Positions 50,867-59,850 are shown, counted from the stretch's first letter. The stretch is DNA of 64,000 bases from Tropicimonas aquimaris (GCF_042676185.1 NZ_JBHTJT010000002.1:124001-188000), one strand, 5' to 3'. Notes: generated by a model from the letters alone, not told the origin. Numbers and translations: made by a program.

Positions 50867-51610
50867 TTGAAACACAGCCATTTCACCTCTCCGCTGCGGT
50901 GGATCTGGCACAACGTCGAGCTGACCTCGCTGGCCCTGCTGGTGATGATCATCGGCGGTGCCTGGTCCTTCGCCGAACTGGTGGACGAGGTGTTCAACGG
51001 CAATACCCGCAGCCTCGACACTTCGCTGCTTTTGCTCCTGCGGGATCCCATCAATCCCGACCTGCCGCGCGGCCCGTGGTGGCTGCAGGAGATGGGCCGA
51101 GACCTGACGGCGCTCGGAGGCATCGCCGTGCTGACGCTGGCGATCATCGGCACCACGGGCTACTTCCTGCTCAAGCGCCGGTTCGGCACCGCTCTGTTCC
51201 TGCTGGTCTCGACCGGCGGCGGGATGCTGCTGTCCAGCTTCGCCAAGGGCTATTTCGACCGCGCGCGCCCTGAACTCGTGTCGCACGGCAGCCTCGTCGT
51301 GACGCCCAGCTTCCCCTCCGGCCACACGCTGATGGCGGCGGTGGTCTATTTCACCCTCGGCGTAATCGTTGCGCGCAGCCTGCCCGGGTTCCGGCTCAAG
51401 GCCTATGTGCTGTCGCTGGCGGCGGCTCTTGCCATGCTGGTCGGGATAAGCCGGGTTTACCTTGGCGTGCACTGGCCGACAGACGTTCTGGCTGGCTGGA
51501 TCATCGGCGCGGTCTGGGCAGCGCTCTGCCTGCTGGTCGCCCGCTTCCTCGCCCGTCGCGGCCGACTAGAGCACTCTGCCCGTGCGGACCTGCCGGGCCC
51601 CATGGACTGA
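50867..51610 (+). CDS. PAP2-family phosphatase
   Basis: A 247-residue membrane phosphatase with about five to six helices. The three PAP2 motifs are present: KGYFDRARP near residue 126, PSFPSGHTLMA near 149, and SRVYLGVHWPTDVLAGW near 197. It likely removes phosphate from phosphatidate or undecaprenyl diphosphate. TTG 50867 is the start, with GGGAGGAG just before it. The linked lipid kinase, metallophosphoesterase and PLDc_N genes suggest membrane-lipid turnover. Confidence 0.9.
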   Translation: MKHSHFTSPLRWIWHNVELTSLALLVMIIGGAWSFAELVDEVFNGNTRSLDTSLLLLLRDPINPDLPRGPWWLQEMGRDLTALGGIAVLTLAIIGTTGYFLLKRRFGTALFLLVSTGGGMLLSSFAKGYFDRARPELVSHGSLVVTPSFPSGHTLMAAVVYFTLGVIVARSLPGFRLKAYVLSLAAALAMLVGISRVYLGVHWPTDVLAGWIIGAVWAALCLLVARFLARRGRLEHSARADLPGPMD

Positions 51611-51723
51611 CCGGTGAGCGCCCCGCCGACGGCATCGCACACCGGAACGTAGTATTGACGTTGCCCCGATCGCAATCGAGCCTCGAAATCTATTCACGGT
51701 TGTTCAGGGAAGGTCTTGTTTTC

Positions 51724-51798
51724 TGGTGCCGCAGGGGAGGATTGAACTCCCGACCTCACCCTTACCAAGGGTGCGCTCTACCACTGAGCTACTGCGGC
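51724..51798 (-). tRNA. tRNA-Thr(GGT)
   Basis: A 75-base minus-strand cloverleaf. The acceptor GCCGCAG pairs with CTGCGGC, the anticodon stem is CACCC/GGGTG with loop TTGGTAA (anticodon GGT), the T arm is GGGAGTTCAATCCTCCC, and CCA is encoded. Confidence 0.97.
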
Positions 51799-51930
51799 GC
51801 CGAAGCGTGGGCGGGGATATACAGGGCGAGACGGGGAGCGCAAGCAGATTCTCGCAAAATGCGCAGGATATGACCTCCGGCGACCGACAGGAGGCTGGAC
51901 CTGAAAGATGCGCTCGCGTATTTGCGCCCC

Positions 51931-52137
51931 ATGGGCAGCAAAAGCGGAACGTCGGGACCCCGCACCGAGCGGGACCAGCGTTTGAAACAGGCATTGAAGG
52001 CCAATCTGCATCGTCGCAAGGCGCAGGCGCGCGTGCGCGCATCCGGATCCGAGCAGGAGACGGCGGCGGATTCCCGCGCGACTTCAACGCAGAACAACAG
52101 GCCGAATTCGGGGCAGGAGACAGGGCAGGATGGATAG
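51931..52137 (+). CDS. Small basic protein upstream of murA
   Basis: A 68-residue protein, beginning MGSKSGTSGPRTERDQRLKQ and continuing ALKANLHRRKAQARVRASG, then a polar tail. The helical basic core (ERLKxALKANLxRRKxQARxR) matches small proteins I recall before murA in other Rhodobacterales. It overlaps murA by eight bases, so translation is probably coupled. Function unknown. Confidence 0.65.
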   Translation: MGSKSGTSGPRTERDQRLKQALKANLHRRKAQARVRASGSEQETAADSRATSTQNNRPNSGQETGQDG

Positions 52138-53401
52138 GATCGTTGTACGCGGAAATGGCCCGCTGAACGGAAAGATCAGCATTTCAGGGGCGAAGAACGC
52201 CTGCCTGACGCTGATGCCGGCAACCTTGCTGAGCGAGGAGCCGCTGACGCTGACCAATGCGCCGCGGCTGTCCGATATCCGTACCATGACCACGCTGCTG
52301 CGCTCGCTCGGCGCCGAAGTGCAGACCATGCAGGACGGCAAGGTGATCGCGATGTCGAGCCACCAGGCCGACAACCACGTCGCCGACTACGATATCGTCC
52401 GCAAGATGCGCGCCTCCAACCTCGTGCTGGGCCCCTTGCTGGCACGCCACGGCCATGCTGTTGTCTCTCTGCCCGGTGGCTGCGCCATCGGAGCGCGCCC
52501 GATGGACATTCACATATCCGCCCTGGAGGCGATGGGCGCAGAGATCGAGCTGAAGGATGGCTATCTGCATGCAAAGACGTCGGGCGGGCTGAAGGGCGCG
52601 GACATCACGTTGCGATTTGCCTCCGTCGGCGCGACCGAAAACACGGTGATGGCCGCTACCCTCGCCAAGGGCACCACGGTGCTGCGCAACGCCGCGCGCG
52701 AACCGGAGATCGTCGACCTCGTGGAGTGCCTGCGCAAGATGGGCGCCGAGATCGAGGGAGAGGGCACCGACACGATCACGATCCAGGGCGTCGACCGCCT
52801 GCACGGCGCGACTCACCCCGTCGTGGCCGACCGGATCGAGACCGGCACCTACATGCTCGCGCCGGCCATTGCGGGCGGCGAGGTCGAACTGATCGGCGGC
52901 CGCATCGACCTGCTGGGCGCCTTCTGCGAGAAGCTGGACGCCTGCGGCATCGACGTGACCGAGACGCCGACCGGCCTGATCGTACGGCGCCGAAACGGGC
53001 GGGTGAACGCCGTCAATGTCGTGACAGAGATCTTCCCCGGCTTTCCGACCGATCTGCAGGCGCAGATGATGGCCGTGATGTGCACCGCCGAGGGGGTGAG
53101 CGTCCTCGAGGAGCGAATCTTCGAAAACCGCTTCATGCACGCCCCGGAACTGATCCGCATGGGCGCGCATATCGACGTGCATGGCGGCACCGCCACGGTG
53201 ACGGGCGTCGACAAGCTCAAGGGCGCCCAGGTCATGGCGACCGATCTGCGCGCCAGCGTCTCGCTGATCCTCGCGGCGCTCGGCGCCGAGGGCGAGACCG
53301 TGGTCAACCGGGTCTATCACCTGGATCGCGGCTACGAGCGGGTCGAGGATAAACTGAGCGCCGTGGGCGCGCATATCGAGCGGGTGAGCGAAGATGAGTG
53401 A
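52130..53401 (+). CDS. murA: UDP-N-acetylglucosamine 1-carboxyvinyltransferase
   Basis: A 423-residue enzyme that transfers enolpyruvate to UDP-GlcNAc, the first committed step of peptidoglycan synthesis. The start MDRIVVRGNGPLNGKISISGAKNACLTLMPATLL is diagnostic. The active-site Cys is in LPGGCAIGARPMDIH, the fosfomycin target. EIFPGFPTDLQAQMMA and the C-terminal HLDRGYERVEDKL follow. Full length. Its end overlaps the DUF2948 gene by eight bases. Confidence 0.97.
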   Translation: MDRIVVRGNGPLNGKISISGAKNACLTLMPATLLSEEPLTLTNAPRLSDIRTMTTLLRSLGAEVQTMQDGKVIAMSSHQADNHVADYDIVRKMRASNLVLGPLLARHGHAVVSLPGGCAIGARPMDIHISALEAMGAEIELKDGYLHAKTSGGLKGADITLRFASVGATENTVMAATLAKGTTVLRNAAREPEIVDLVECLRKMGAEIEGEGTDTITIQGVDRLHGATHPVVADRIETGTYMLAPAIAGGEVELIGGRIDLLGAFCEKLDACGIDVTETPTGLIVRRRNGRVNAVNVVTEIFPGFPTDLQAQMMAVMCTAEGVSVLEERIFENRFMHAPELIRMGAHIDVHGGTATVTGVDKLKGAQVMATDLRASVSLILAALGAEGETVVNRVYHLDRGYERVEDKLSAVGAHIERVSEDE

Positions 53402-53870
53402 CGCAACATTCGAAGATGGCGCGGAACGCGCGGTGACGCTGACGGCGGCGGACGCCGAGGATCTGCAGGTCCTGTCCGCCATGGTGCAGGACGCGGTACT
53501 GCCGATCACGGAAATGACCTGGGAGAGCGGCCGCCGGCGCTTTGCCATGCTGATCAACCGGTTCCGCTGGGAAGACCGCGACGCGGCGGAACGCCGGGGT
53601 CGGGCCTACGAGCGGGTGCAGAGCCTGCTTCTGGTCGACGACGTGCTCAAGGTGGCCACGCAGGGCATCGACCGGGACGACGAGGACACCGTCCTTTCGA
53701 TCCTGGCGCTCACCTTCGAGCCCGGCGAGGACGGTACCGGCCGGGTCGTTCTGGTGCTGGCAGGCGACGGCGCGATCGCGCTCGACGTCGAGTGCCTCAA
53801 TGTCACGCTTCGCGACGTCACCCGGCCCTATGCTGCGCCGTCCGGGCATGCTCCGTCCCACGGCGACTGA
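53394..53870 (+). CDS. DUF2948 family protein
   Basis: A 158-residue protein, ADAEDLQVLSAMVQDAVLPITEMTWESGRRRFAMLINRFRWED is the conserved core of DUF2948, always found between murA and hisD in Rhodobacterales. The rest, LTFEPGEDGTGRVVLVLAGDGAIALDVECLNVTLRDVTRPY, is a beta-rich end. Function unknown. It overlaps the murA end by eight bases, so the two are in one operon. Confidence 0.88.
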   Translation: MSDATFEDGAERAVTLTAADAEDLQVLSAMVQDAVLPITEMTWESGRRRFAMLINRFRWEDRDAAERRGRAYERVQSLLLVDDVLKVATQGIDRDDEDTVLSILALTFEPGEDGTGRVVLVLAGDGAIALDVECLNVTLRDVTRPYAAPSGHAPSHGD

Positions 53871-53937
53871 GCGCCGCGCATCCCTCGCTTGAGACCCGGG
53901 CCGGTGGAGGCTATCAGGTCGACGACGAGGAGTACGC

Positions 53938-55248
53938 ATGCCCCAGTTCCTGAATACCGCCGACACCGATTTCGAAAGCCGTTTCGCCGCCTTCCTGACC
54001 ACAAAGCGCGAGGACGCGCCGGATGTGGACGAGGCCGTTGCGGCGATCATCGCCGATGTGCGCAAGCGCGGCGACGCCGCCGTCACCGAACTGACCGAGC
54101 GCTTCGATCGCCTCGCGCTGACGCCGGACACCCTCGCCTTCTCGGAGGCCGAGATAGATGCCGAATGCGCCCGTGTGCCGGTGGCCGAGCGTCGCGCGCT
54201 CGAACAGGCCGCCGAGCGCATCCGCGCCTATCACGTCCGACAGATTCCCGACGATGCGCAGTGGACGGACCTGGAGGGCGCCGTTCTTGGCTGGCGCTGG
54301 ACGCCGGTCGCCGCGGCCGGGCTCTATGTTCCCGGCGGGCTCGCCTCCTACCCCTCCTCCGTGCTGATGAACGCGATCCCGGCCCGAGTAGCCGGGGTAG
54401 AGCGGTTGGTGGTCACCGTGCCCACGCCCGATGGCGTCGTGAATCCGCTGGTTCTGCTGGCCGCGCGCATCGCCGAGGTCGACACGGTCTACCGGATTGG
54501 CGGTGCGCAGGCGATCGCTGCGCTGGCCTATGGCACGCAGACCATTGCCCCGGTCGACAAGATCACCGGCCCCGGCAATGCCTATGTCGCCGCCGCCAAG
54601 CGCCGCGTCTTCGGCAAGGTCGGGATCGACATGATCGCCGGCCCATCGGAGATCCTGGTGATCGCCGATGCCGACAACGATCCCGACTGGATCGCCGTCG
54701 ACCTGTTGAGCCAGGCCGAACATGACGAGAGCGCCCAGTCGATCCTGATCACGCCGGATGCGGCCTTTGGGCGGGCGGTGGCCAAGGCGGTCGAGAAACG
54801 CCTCGAAACATTGGAGCGGCGCGCCATCGCGGGGCCGAGCTGGCGCGATTTCGGCGCCGTCATCACGGTGCGCGATCTCGACGAGGCCGCCGCCCTTTCC
54901 GACCGGATTGCGCCCGAACACCTCGAGCTCTGCGTCGCCGACACCGACGTCCTCTCCGCGAAGATCCGCCATGCCGGCGCGATCTTCCTTGGCAAGTGGA
55001 CGCCCGAGGCCATCGGCGACTATGTCGGCGGGCCGAACCACGTCCTGCCCACGGCGCGCTCCGCCCGGTTCTCCAGCGGTCTTTCGGTGCTCGACTTCCT
55101 GAAGCGCACCACGCTGGCCCGCATGAGCCCCGGCGCGCTCGCGGCCATCGGTCCGGCGGCCGAGACCCTTGCGAAATCCGAGAGCCTCGAGGCGCATGGC
55201 CTCTCCGTCCGTGCCCGGCTCGACCGGCTGAACGAGGAAACCTCATGA
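53938..55248 (+). CDS. hisD: Histidinol dehydrogenase
   Basis: A 436-residue zinc enzyme for the last two oxidations of histidine synthesis. WTPVAAAGLYVPGGLASYPSSVLMNAIPA, VYRIGGAQAIAALAYGTQTI, DKITGPGNAYVAAAKRRVFG (NAD and substrate region), DMIAGPSEILVIAD and PEHLELC are conserved. GGNHVLPTxxxARFSSGLS is represented by GGPNHVLPTARSARFSSGLS. Full length. The TGA overlaps the next ATG. Confidence 0.96.
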   Translation: MPQFLNTADTDFESRFAAFLTTKREDAPDVDEAVAAIIADVRKRGDAAVTELTERFDRLALTPDTLAFSEAEIDAECARVPVAERRALEQAAERIRAYHVRQIPDDAQWTDLEGAVLGWRWTPVAAAGLYVPGGLASYPSSVLMNAIPARVAGVERLVVTVPTPDGVVNPLVLLAARIAEVDTVYRIGGAQAIAALAYGTQTIAPVDKITGPGNAYVAAAKRRVFGKVGIDMIAGPSEILVIADADNDPDWIAVDLLSQAEHDESAQSILITPDAAFGRAVAKAVEKRLETLERRAIAGPSWRDFGAVITVRDLDEAAALSDRIAPEHLELCVADTDVLSAKIRHAGAIFLGKWTPEAIGDYVGGPNHVLPTARSARFSSGLSVLDFLKRTTLARMSPGALAAIGPAAETLAKSESLEAHGLSVRARLDRLNEETS

Positions 55249-55730
55249 GCCCGTCCCGCATCTGCCATATCGAGATCGACGACAGCCATCTCGCCCCGCC
55301 AACTCCCGAGATCGCGCAGGAGCGTCAGGTCGCCGTGTTCGACCTGCTCGAGGACAACAGTTTCGCCCTGCCCGCCCGCGATGACGGCCCTCCGCCCACC
55401 GGGCCGTTCCGGCTGGCGCTGGCGATCCGCGACCGGCGGCTGGTGTTCGACATCGCCACCGAGGACAAGAAGAAGGTCGGCGAGTTCCACCTTTCGCTCG
55501 GGCCCTTCCGGCAGGTCGTGAAGGATTACTTCCAGATTTGCGAGAGCTATTTCTCCGCCGTGAAGACCATGCCGCCCAGCCAGATCGAGGCGATCGACAT
55601 GGCCCGGCGCGGCATCCACAATGAAGGCGCCCGGGTGCTGCAGGAGCGGCTGGAGGGCAAGGCCGAGGTCGATATCGACACCGCGCGACGCCTTTTCACC
55701 CTGATCTGCGTGCTGCATTTCGGGGTCTGA
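55245..55730 (+). CDS. UPF0262 family protein
   Basis: A 161-residue protein of the UPF0262 family. ICHIEIDD, EIAQERQVAVFDLLEDNSF, GPFRLALAIRDRRLVFDI and SLGPFRQVVKDYFQICESYFSAVKTMPPSQIEAIDMARRGIHNEGARVL are the conserved blocks. The function is unknown. It overlaps hisD and is followed two bases later by a phosphatase gene, the standard order for these bacteria. Confidence 0.9.
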   Translation: MSPSRICHIEIDDSHLAPPTPEIAQERQVAVFDLLEDNSFALPARDDGPPPTGPFRLALAIRDRRLVFDIATEDKKKVGEFHLSLGPFRQVVKDYFQICESYFSAVKTMPPSQIEAIDMARRGIHNEGARVLQERLEGKAEVDIDTARRLFTLICVLHFGV

Positions 55731-55732
55731 GG

Positions 55733-56197
55733 ATGGGCGTTTTCCCTGCCTCTGTCCTGTTCACCTGCGACCACAACGCCGTCCGGTCGCCGATGGCGGA
55801 GGGAATCGCCAAGCTCTATTACGGTCATTCCTTCTACATCCAGTCCGCCGGCGTGAAGAACGATCTTGAGATCGACGGCTTCTGCATCGCGGTCTGCCAG
55901 GAGATGGACGTTGAGCTGTCGCGCCACCGCTCCCGCAGCTTCGACGAGATGCAGGATTGGGGCGACGACCTTGGTGGGTTCGAACTGATCGTCGCCCTGT
56001 CGCCAGCCAGCCAGCGCAAGGCGCTGGAATTGACCCGATATTACCATCTCGACGTGGAATACTGGCCGATCATGGACCCGACGGGGCTGGGCGAGACACG
56101 CGATGCCAAGCTTGCCCGCTACCGTCAGTCCCGCGACCAGATCATCGACCGCATGGTCGACCGCTTCGGCCCGCCGACCTCTCAGGGCACCGCATGA
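55733..56197 (+). CDS. Low-molecular-weight phosphotyrosine-phosphatase-like protein
   Basis: A 154-residue protein of the arsenate reductase/LMW phosphatase fold. The phosphate loop is FTCDHNAVRSPMAEG, with C at residue 12 and R at 18 (CX5R). The general-acid Asp is in IMDPTGLG, near residue 120. It could act on phosphotyrosine or reduce arsenate; the context with hisD and infA gives no preference. It overlaps the following acetyltransferase gene by four bases. Confidence 0.85.
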   Translation: MGVFPASVLFTCDHNAVRSPMAEGIAKLYYGHSFYIQSAGVKNDLEIDGFCIAVCQEMDVELSRHRSRSFDEMQDWGDDLGGFELIVALSPASQRKALELTRYYHLDVEYWPIMDPTGLGETRDAKLARYRQSRDQIIDRMVDRFGPPTSQGTA

Positions 56198-56781
56198 GCG
56201 TTGAGCTGCGCCCGCTTGTAGGGCCGGCCGTACGCGCCGCGCTCGACGCGCTTGCCGACCTCCGCATCCGGGTCTTCCGGGACTTCCCTTATCTCTACGA
56301 CGGCGACCGCATCTACGAGCGGCGCTACCTCGAGACCTATGCGGACAGCCCCGGCGCGATTCTGGTCGGGGCCTTCGACGGCGACCGCCTCGTCGGCGCC
56401 GCGACCGGCGCGCCGATGGAGGACCACGCCGACGACTTCGCCGCACCGATGGCCGAGACGGGCCTTCCGCTGACCGACATCTTCTACTGCGCGGAGAGCG
56501 TGCTTCTACCGGACTATCGCGGCCGTGGCATCGGCCATCGCTTCTTCGACCTGCGCGAAGCCCACGCCCGGACGCTCGGCCGCAAGGTCTCGGCCTTTTG
56601 CGCCGTGATCCGCCCCGCCGGCCACCCGCTCCGCCCGACCGGCTTTCGCCCGCTCGATCCATTCTGGCGCTCGCGCGGATATGAAACGGTGCCCGGCGCG
56701 ATGGCCCGCTTCCACTGGAAGGACGTGGACCAGGACACCGAAACCTCGAAACACCTGCAGGTCTGGACCCGAATACTATGA
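56194..56781 (+). CDS. GNAT-family acetyltransferase
   Basis: A 195-residue protein. The acetyl-CoA motif is LPDYRGRGIGHRFFDLREAHA. An N-terminal LRPLVGPAVRAALDALADLRIRVFRDFPYLYDGD and the C-terminal WRSRGYETVPGAMARFHWKDVD follow. It is coupled by four-base overlaps to the phosphatase before and the nitrilase-type hydrolase after, so acetyltransferase and hydrolase probably act on related substrates. Substrate unknown. Confidence 0.85.
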   Translation: MSVELRPLVGPAVRAALDALADLRIRVFRDFPYLYDGDRIYERRYLETYADSPGAILVGAFDGDRLVGAATGAPMEDHADDFAAPMAETGLPLTDIFYCAESVLLPDYRGRGIGHRFFDLREAHARTLGRKVSAFCAVIRPAGHPLRPTGFRPLDPFWRSRGYETVPGAMARFHWKDVDQDTETSKHLQVWTRIL

Positions 56782-57677
56782 CTCTCGCCCGAAAGATCCG
56801 CGTCGCCGCGGCGGCTTATCCCGTCGAGCGCCTGCCCGACATGGACGCGCTCGCCACAAAACTCGAACGCTGGGTGGCCGAGGCCGCAGGCGCCGGGGGC
56901 GAACTGCTCGTCTTCCCGGAATACGGCGGCATGGACGCGGCGCTGATCGGCGCCCCGGATGTCATCGGCACGGCAGAGGCCTGCGAGGCCGCCGCACGCG
57001 CGGCACCGGCCCTCGCGGAGTTGCATGCAGACCTCGCACGGCGCTACCGCGTGCACATTCTTGGAGGTTCGCTGCCGACGCGAGCCGAAGGTCGGCTGGT
57101 AAACCGGACGACGTTCCATACGCCCGACGGCCGCATGGGCTGGCAGGACAAGCAGGTCCTCACCCCCTGGGAAGAGCAGAATACCGACCTTGAACCGGGC
57201 GATCCGCTGACCACCTTCGACACCGAGTTCGGCAGGATCGGCGTGCTGATCTGCTATGACAGCGAATTTCCCGCCCAGGCCGAGGCACTTGCCGTCGACC
57301 TGCTGCTGATCCCCTCCTGCACCGAGGCGCTGACCGGGCACAGCCGCGTGCACATCGCCGCCCGTGCCCGCGCCCTCGAAGGGCAGCGCGTTACCGTGCT
57401 TTCCCAGACCGTGGGCCCGGTCCCCGGCTGCGAGATCATGGACGAGAACACCGGCGCCGCCGGTCTTTTCGGCCCGCCCGACCGGCCGTTCCCGCCGAGC
57501 GGCATCATCGCCGCCGGTCTGCTCAACCGGCCGGGCTGGGTGATCGGTGATGTGGATCCCGCGGCGATCGCGCAGACGCGCGCGAGTGGCGGCGTGGCGC
57601 TCCTGCGGCACTGGCCACATGCACAGCAGAGGGCAGAAGCAGCAACCCAAAGGGCGCTTGCCCCGAATCGGCCTTGA
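56778..57677 (+). CDS. Carbon–nitrogen hydrolase (nitrilase superfamily)
   Basis: A 299-residue amidase-type enzyme with the catalytic triad Glu (LLVFPEYGG), Lys (WQDKQVLTPWE) and Cys (LICYDSEFPAQA). The N-terminus IRVAAAAYPVERLPDMDALATKLERWV is typical. SCTEALTGHSRVHIAARARALEGQ follows. It cleaves an amide or nitrile of unknown identity. It is fused in operon with the GNAT gene by overlap. Related GNAT–nitrilase pairs exist elsewhere. Confidence 0.87.
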   Translation: MTLARKIRVAAAAYPVERLPDMDALATKLERWVAEAAGAGGELLVFPEYGGMDAALIGAPDVIGTAEACEAAARAAPALAELHADLARRYRVHILGGSLPTRAEGRLVNRTTFHTPDGRMGWQDKQVLTPWEEQNTDLEPGDPLTTFDTEFGRIGVLICYDSEFPAQAEALAVDLLLIPSCTEALTGHSRVHIAARARALEGQRVTVLSQTVGPVPGCEIMDENTGAAGLFGPPDRPFPPSGIIAAGLLNRPGWVIGDVDPAAIAQTRASGGVALLRHWPHAQQRAEAATQRALAPNRP

Positions 57678-57708
57678 TTTACCGCTACGATGAGCGCATT
57701 TAACCGTC

Positions 57709-57730
57709 AACTTCCCGCTAGGGGAGTTTT
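57709..57730 (+). terminator. Hairpin between the hydrolase gene and infA
   Basis: Eight-base arms (57709–57716 and 57721–57728, one T·G pair) with a GCTA loop and a following TT. It may end the hisD-to-hydrolase transcript or act in the infA leader. Confidence 0.5.
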
Positions 57731-57753
57731 CGGAAACAACAACTGGAGTAACC

Positions 57754-57972
57754 ATGGCCAAGGAAGAAATGCTCGAATTTCCCGGTGTCGTGAAGGAACT
57801 CCTGCCGAACGCGACATTCAGGGTCGAGCTTGAAAACGGCCATGAGATCATCGCGCACACGGCAGGCAAGATGCGCAAGAACCGCATCCGCGTTCTGGCA
57901 GGCGACCGTGTCCAGGTCGAGATGACCCCCTACGATCTGACCAAGGGTCGGATCAACTACCGCTTCAAGTAA
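57754..57972 (+). CDS. infA: Translation initiation factor IF-1
   Basis: A 72-residue S1/OB-fold protein that binds the ribosomal A site during initiation. MAKEEMLEFPGVVKELLPNATFRVELENGHEIIAHTAGKMRKNRIRVLAGDRVQVEMTPYDLTKGRINYRFK is the family consensus length. CTGGAGTAACC precedes the ATG. The gene starts the infA–maf–RNase E/G–yacG block. Confidence 0.97.
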   Translation: MAKEEMLEFPGVVKELLPNATFRVELENGHEIIAHTAGKMRKNRIRVLAGDRVQVEMTPYDLTKGRINYRFK

Positions 57973-57981
57973 GGCCGGCGC

Positions 57982-58560
57982 GTGCGGCTGATCCTCGGCT
58001 CGGGCAGCCCGCGCCGCCGGGAGCTATTGGCGCAGATTGGCGTCGTTGCGGACGACATCCGTCCGCCCGAGATCGACGAGACGCCGGCGAAGGGCGAGCA
58101 GCCTCGCCCCTATTGCCGCCGGATGGCAATCGAGAAGGCGCGCGCCGTCGAGGCCGCCCCCGAAGAGATCGTGCTGTCCGCAGACACCACCGTCGCGCTC
58201 GGCCGCCGCATCTACGGAAAACCCGCCGATGCCGGAGAGGCAGCGTCGTTCCTGCACGCGCTCTCCGGACGCCGGCACCGGGTCGTAACCGCGGTGGCGG
58301 TCCGGTTCGGCGACAAGATATGGGAGCGCGACGTGGTCAGCACGGTTCGCATGAAGATGCTCAGCAATCCGGAAGTGAACGCCTACCTGGAGTCAGGCGA
58401 TTGGCAGGGCAAGGCGGGCGGTTATTCCATTCAGGGGCCCGCCGGCGCTTTCATTCCGTGGATCAGCGGCTCCTACACCGCCATCGTCGGCCTGCCACTG
58501 GCCGAAACCGCCGGGCTCCTCATGGCGGCTGGCTACCCGCTCTACGGGCGCGCGGCATGA
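57982..58560 (+). CDS. maf: Maf-like nucleotide pyrophosphatase
   Basis: A 192-residue Maf/HAM1-like enzyme that hydrolyses modified or canonical nucleotide triphosphates. LILGSGSPRRRELLAQIG, VLSADTTVALGRRIYGKP, LHALSGRRHRVVTAV and GKAGGYSIQGPAGAFIPWISGSYTAIVGLPL are the conserved motifs. GTG 57982 gives the family N-terminus. It overlaps the following gene by four bases (ATGA). Confidence 0.93.
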   Translation: MRLILGSGSPRRRELLAQIGVVADDIRPPEIDETPAKGEQPRPYCRRMAIEKARAVEAAPEEIVLSADTTVALGRRIYGKPADAGEAASFLHALSGRRHRVVTAVAVRFGDKIWERDVVSTVRMKMLSNPEVNAYLESGDWQGKAGGYSIQGPAGAFIPWISGSYTAIVGLPLAETAGLLMAAGYPLYGRAA

Positions 58561-59600
58561 AGGGCACAAGCGTCTTCCTCGATCACCTTGCGGGCCGCCG
58601 CGCTGCGGCGTTGGTGCGCGACGGGCAATTGCACGACCTGATCGTCGACCCGCCTGACGATGCCCCATTTCCGGCCGGCGCCATCCTACGCGGAATTGTC
58701 GAGCGCCCGATGAAGGGGCAGGGCGGCGTCTTCGTCCGCCTGCCCGAAGGCAAGGGCTACCTGCGCGCGCCCAAAGGCCTGGTGCCGGGCCAGCCGGTGC
58801 TGGTGCAGGTCACCGGCCATCCCGAACCGGGCAAGGCCATCCCGCTCACGCCCAAGCTGCTCTTCAAGTCCAAATACGCCATCGTCACGCCGGACGCTCC
58901 GGGACTGAACCTGTCACGTCAGATCCGGGACGAAGAGCGGCGCGCCGAGCTGCGCACGCTCACAGAAGAGCTCATGGAAGGCTGCCCTTACGGCCTGATC
59001 CTCCGCTCGGAGGCAGAGTCGGCTCCCGAGGCCGAGATCGTCGAGGACATCGCCGAGATGCGCAGCCTCGCGGAGGCGATCACCGGCGCCGAAGGCTCCG
59101 CGGCCGAACTCCTGCTCGATGCGCCCGATGCCCATGCGCTGGCCTGGCGCGAGTGGGGCACGCCGGACGAGATCGTCACCGATCCGGGATGTTTCGAGAC
59201 GCGCGGCGTCCTCGACGACCTGGCCGACGCGCTGCGCTTCTCCATTCCGCTCGCCGGCGGGGGCTCCGTCGTCATCGAGCCGACCCGCGCACTGGTGGCC
59301 ATAGACGTGAACACCGGCGCCGACACGTCTCCCGCCGCCGGGCTCAAGGCCAACCTGGAAGCCGCCCGCGCCCTGCCCCGCCTGCTGCGCCTGCGCGGCC
59401 TTGGCGGACAGATTGTCATCGACTTCGCACCGCTCTCCAAGAAGGACCGCCGGCAGGTCGATCAGGCCCTGCGCAGCGCCTTCCGCACCGATCCGATCGA
59501 GACCGCCCTGGTCGGCTGGACCCCGCTCGGCCATTTCGAGGCCCAACGCAAACGCGAACGCCTTCCGCTGGACCAGGCCATTCTGGAGGTTCTCCAATGA
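58557..59600 (+). CDS. Ribonuclease E/G family protein (short form)
   Basis: A 347-residue protein of the RNase E/G family, shorter than RNase G (~490). The catalytic core is PTRALVAIDVNTGADTS (metal Asp) and QIVIDFAPLSKKDRRQVDQAL (second metal Asp). The N-terminal S1-like part is abbreviated (MKGTSVFLDHLAGRRAAALVRDGQLHDLIVDPP). The zinc-link and long C-terminus of RNase E are absent. This short, conserved gene between maf and yacG is typical of Rhodobacterales; a full-length RNase E gene is expected elsewhere. Confidence 0.9.
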   Translation: MKGTSVFLDHLAGRRAAALVRDGQLHDLIVDPPDDAPFPAGAILRGIVERPMKGQGGVFVRLPEGKGYLRAPKGLVPGQPVLVQVTGHPEPGKAIPLTPKLLFKSKYAIVTPDAPGLNLSRQIRDEERRAELRTLTEELMEGCPYGLILRSEAESAPEAEIVEDIAEMRSLAEAITGAEGSAAELLLDAPDAHALAWREWGTPDEIVTDPGCFETRGVLDDLADALRFSIPLAGGGSVVIEPTRALVAIDVNTGADTSPAAGLKANLEAARALPRLLRLRGLGGQIVIDFAPLSKKDRRQVDQALRSAFRTDPIETALVGWTPLGHFEAQRKRERLPLDQAILEVLQ

Positions 59601-59773
59601 CTTGTCCGATCTGCGCTGCCCCAACCGCCGACTCGTTCCGCCCCTTCTGCTCCAAACGCTGCGCCGATATCGACCTCGCTCGGTGGCTGAATGGCCGCTA
59701 CGCAATCCCGACCGACGAAGCTCCTGAAGAGCCCCCAAACGACCCCGCCGAACCTCCGGGAAATATCCACTGA
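59597..59773 (+). CDS. yacG: DNA gyrase inhibitor YacG (zinc protein)
   Basis: A 58-residue zinc-finger protein. CPICAAP near the start and CSKRCADIDLARWLNGRYAIP give the four zinc cysteines and the conserved SxRCxxIDLxxW motif. It binds gyrase GyrB and inhibits it in E. coli. The Pro/Glu-rich tail is typical. It overlaps the RNase gene by four bases. Confidence 0.9.
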   Translation: MTCPICAAPTADSFRPFCSKRCADIDLARWLNGRYAIPTDEAPEEPPNDPAEPPGNIH

Positions 59774-59850
59774 TTTTTTGCCCACAGCCTCTGGACTATG
59801 CCATGCCGCCCGTCTAGAAGGCGCAAACCCAACGCTAACAGCGTTCCCGT

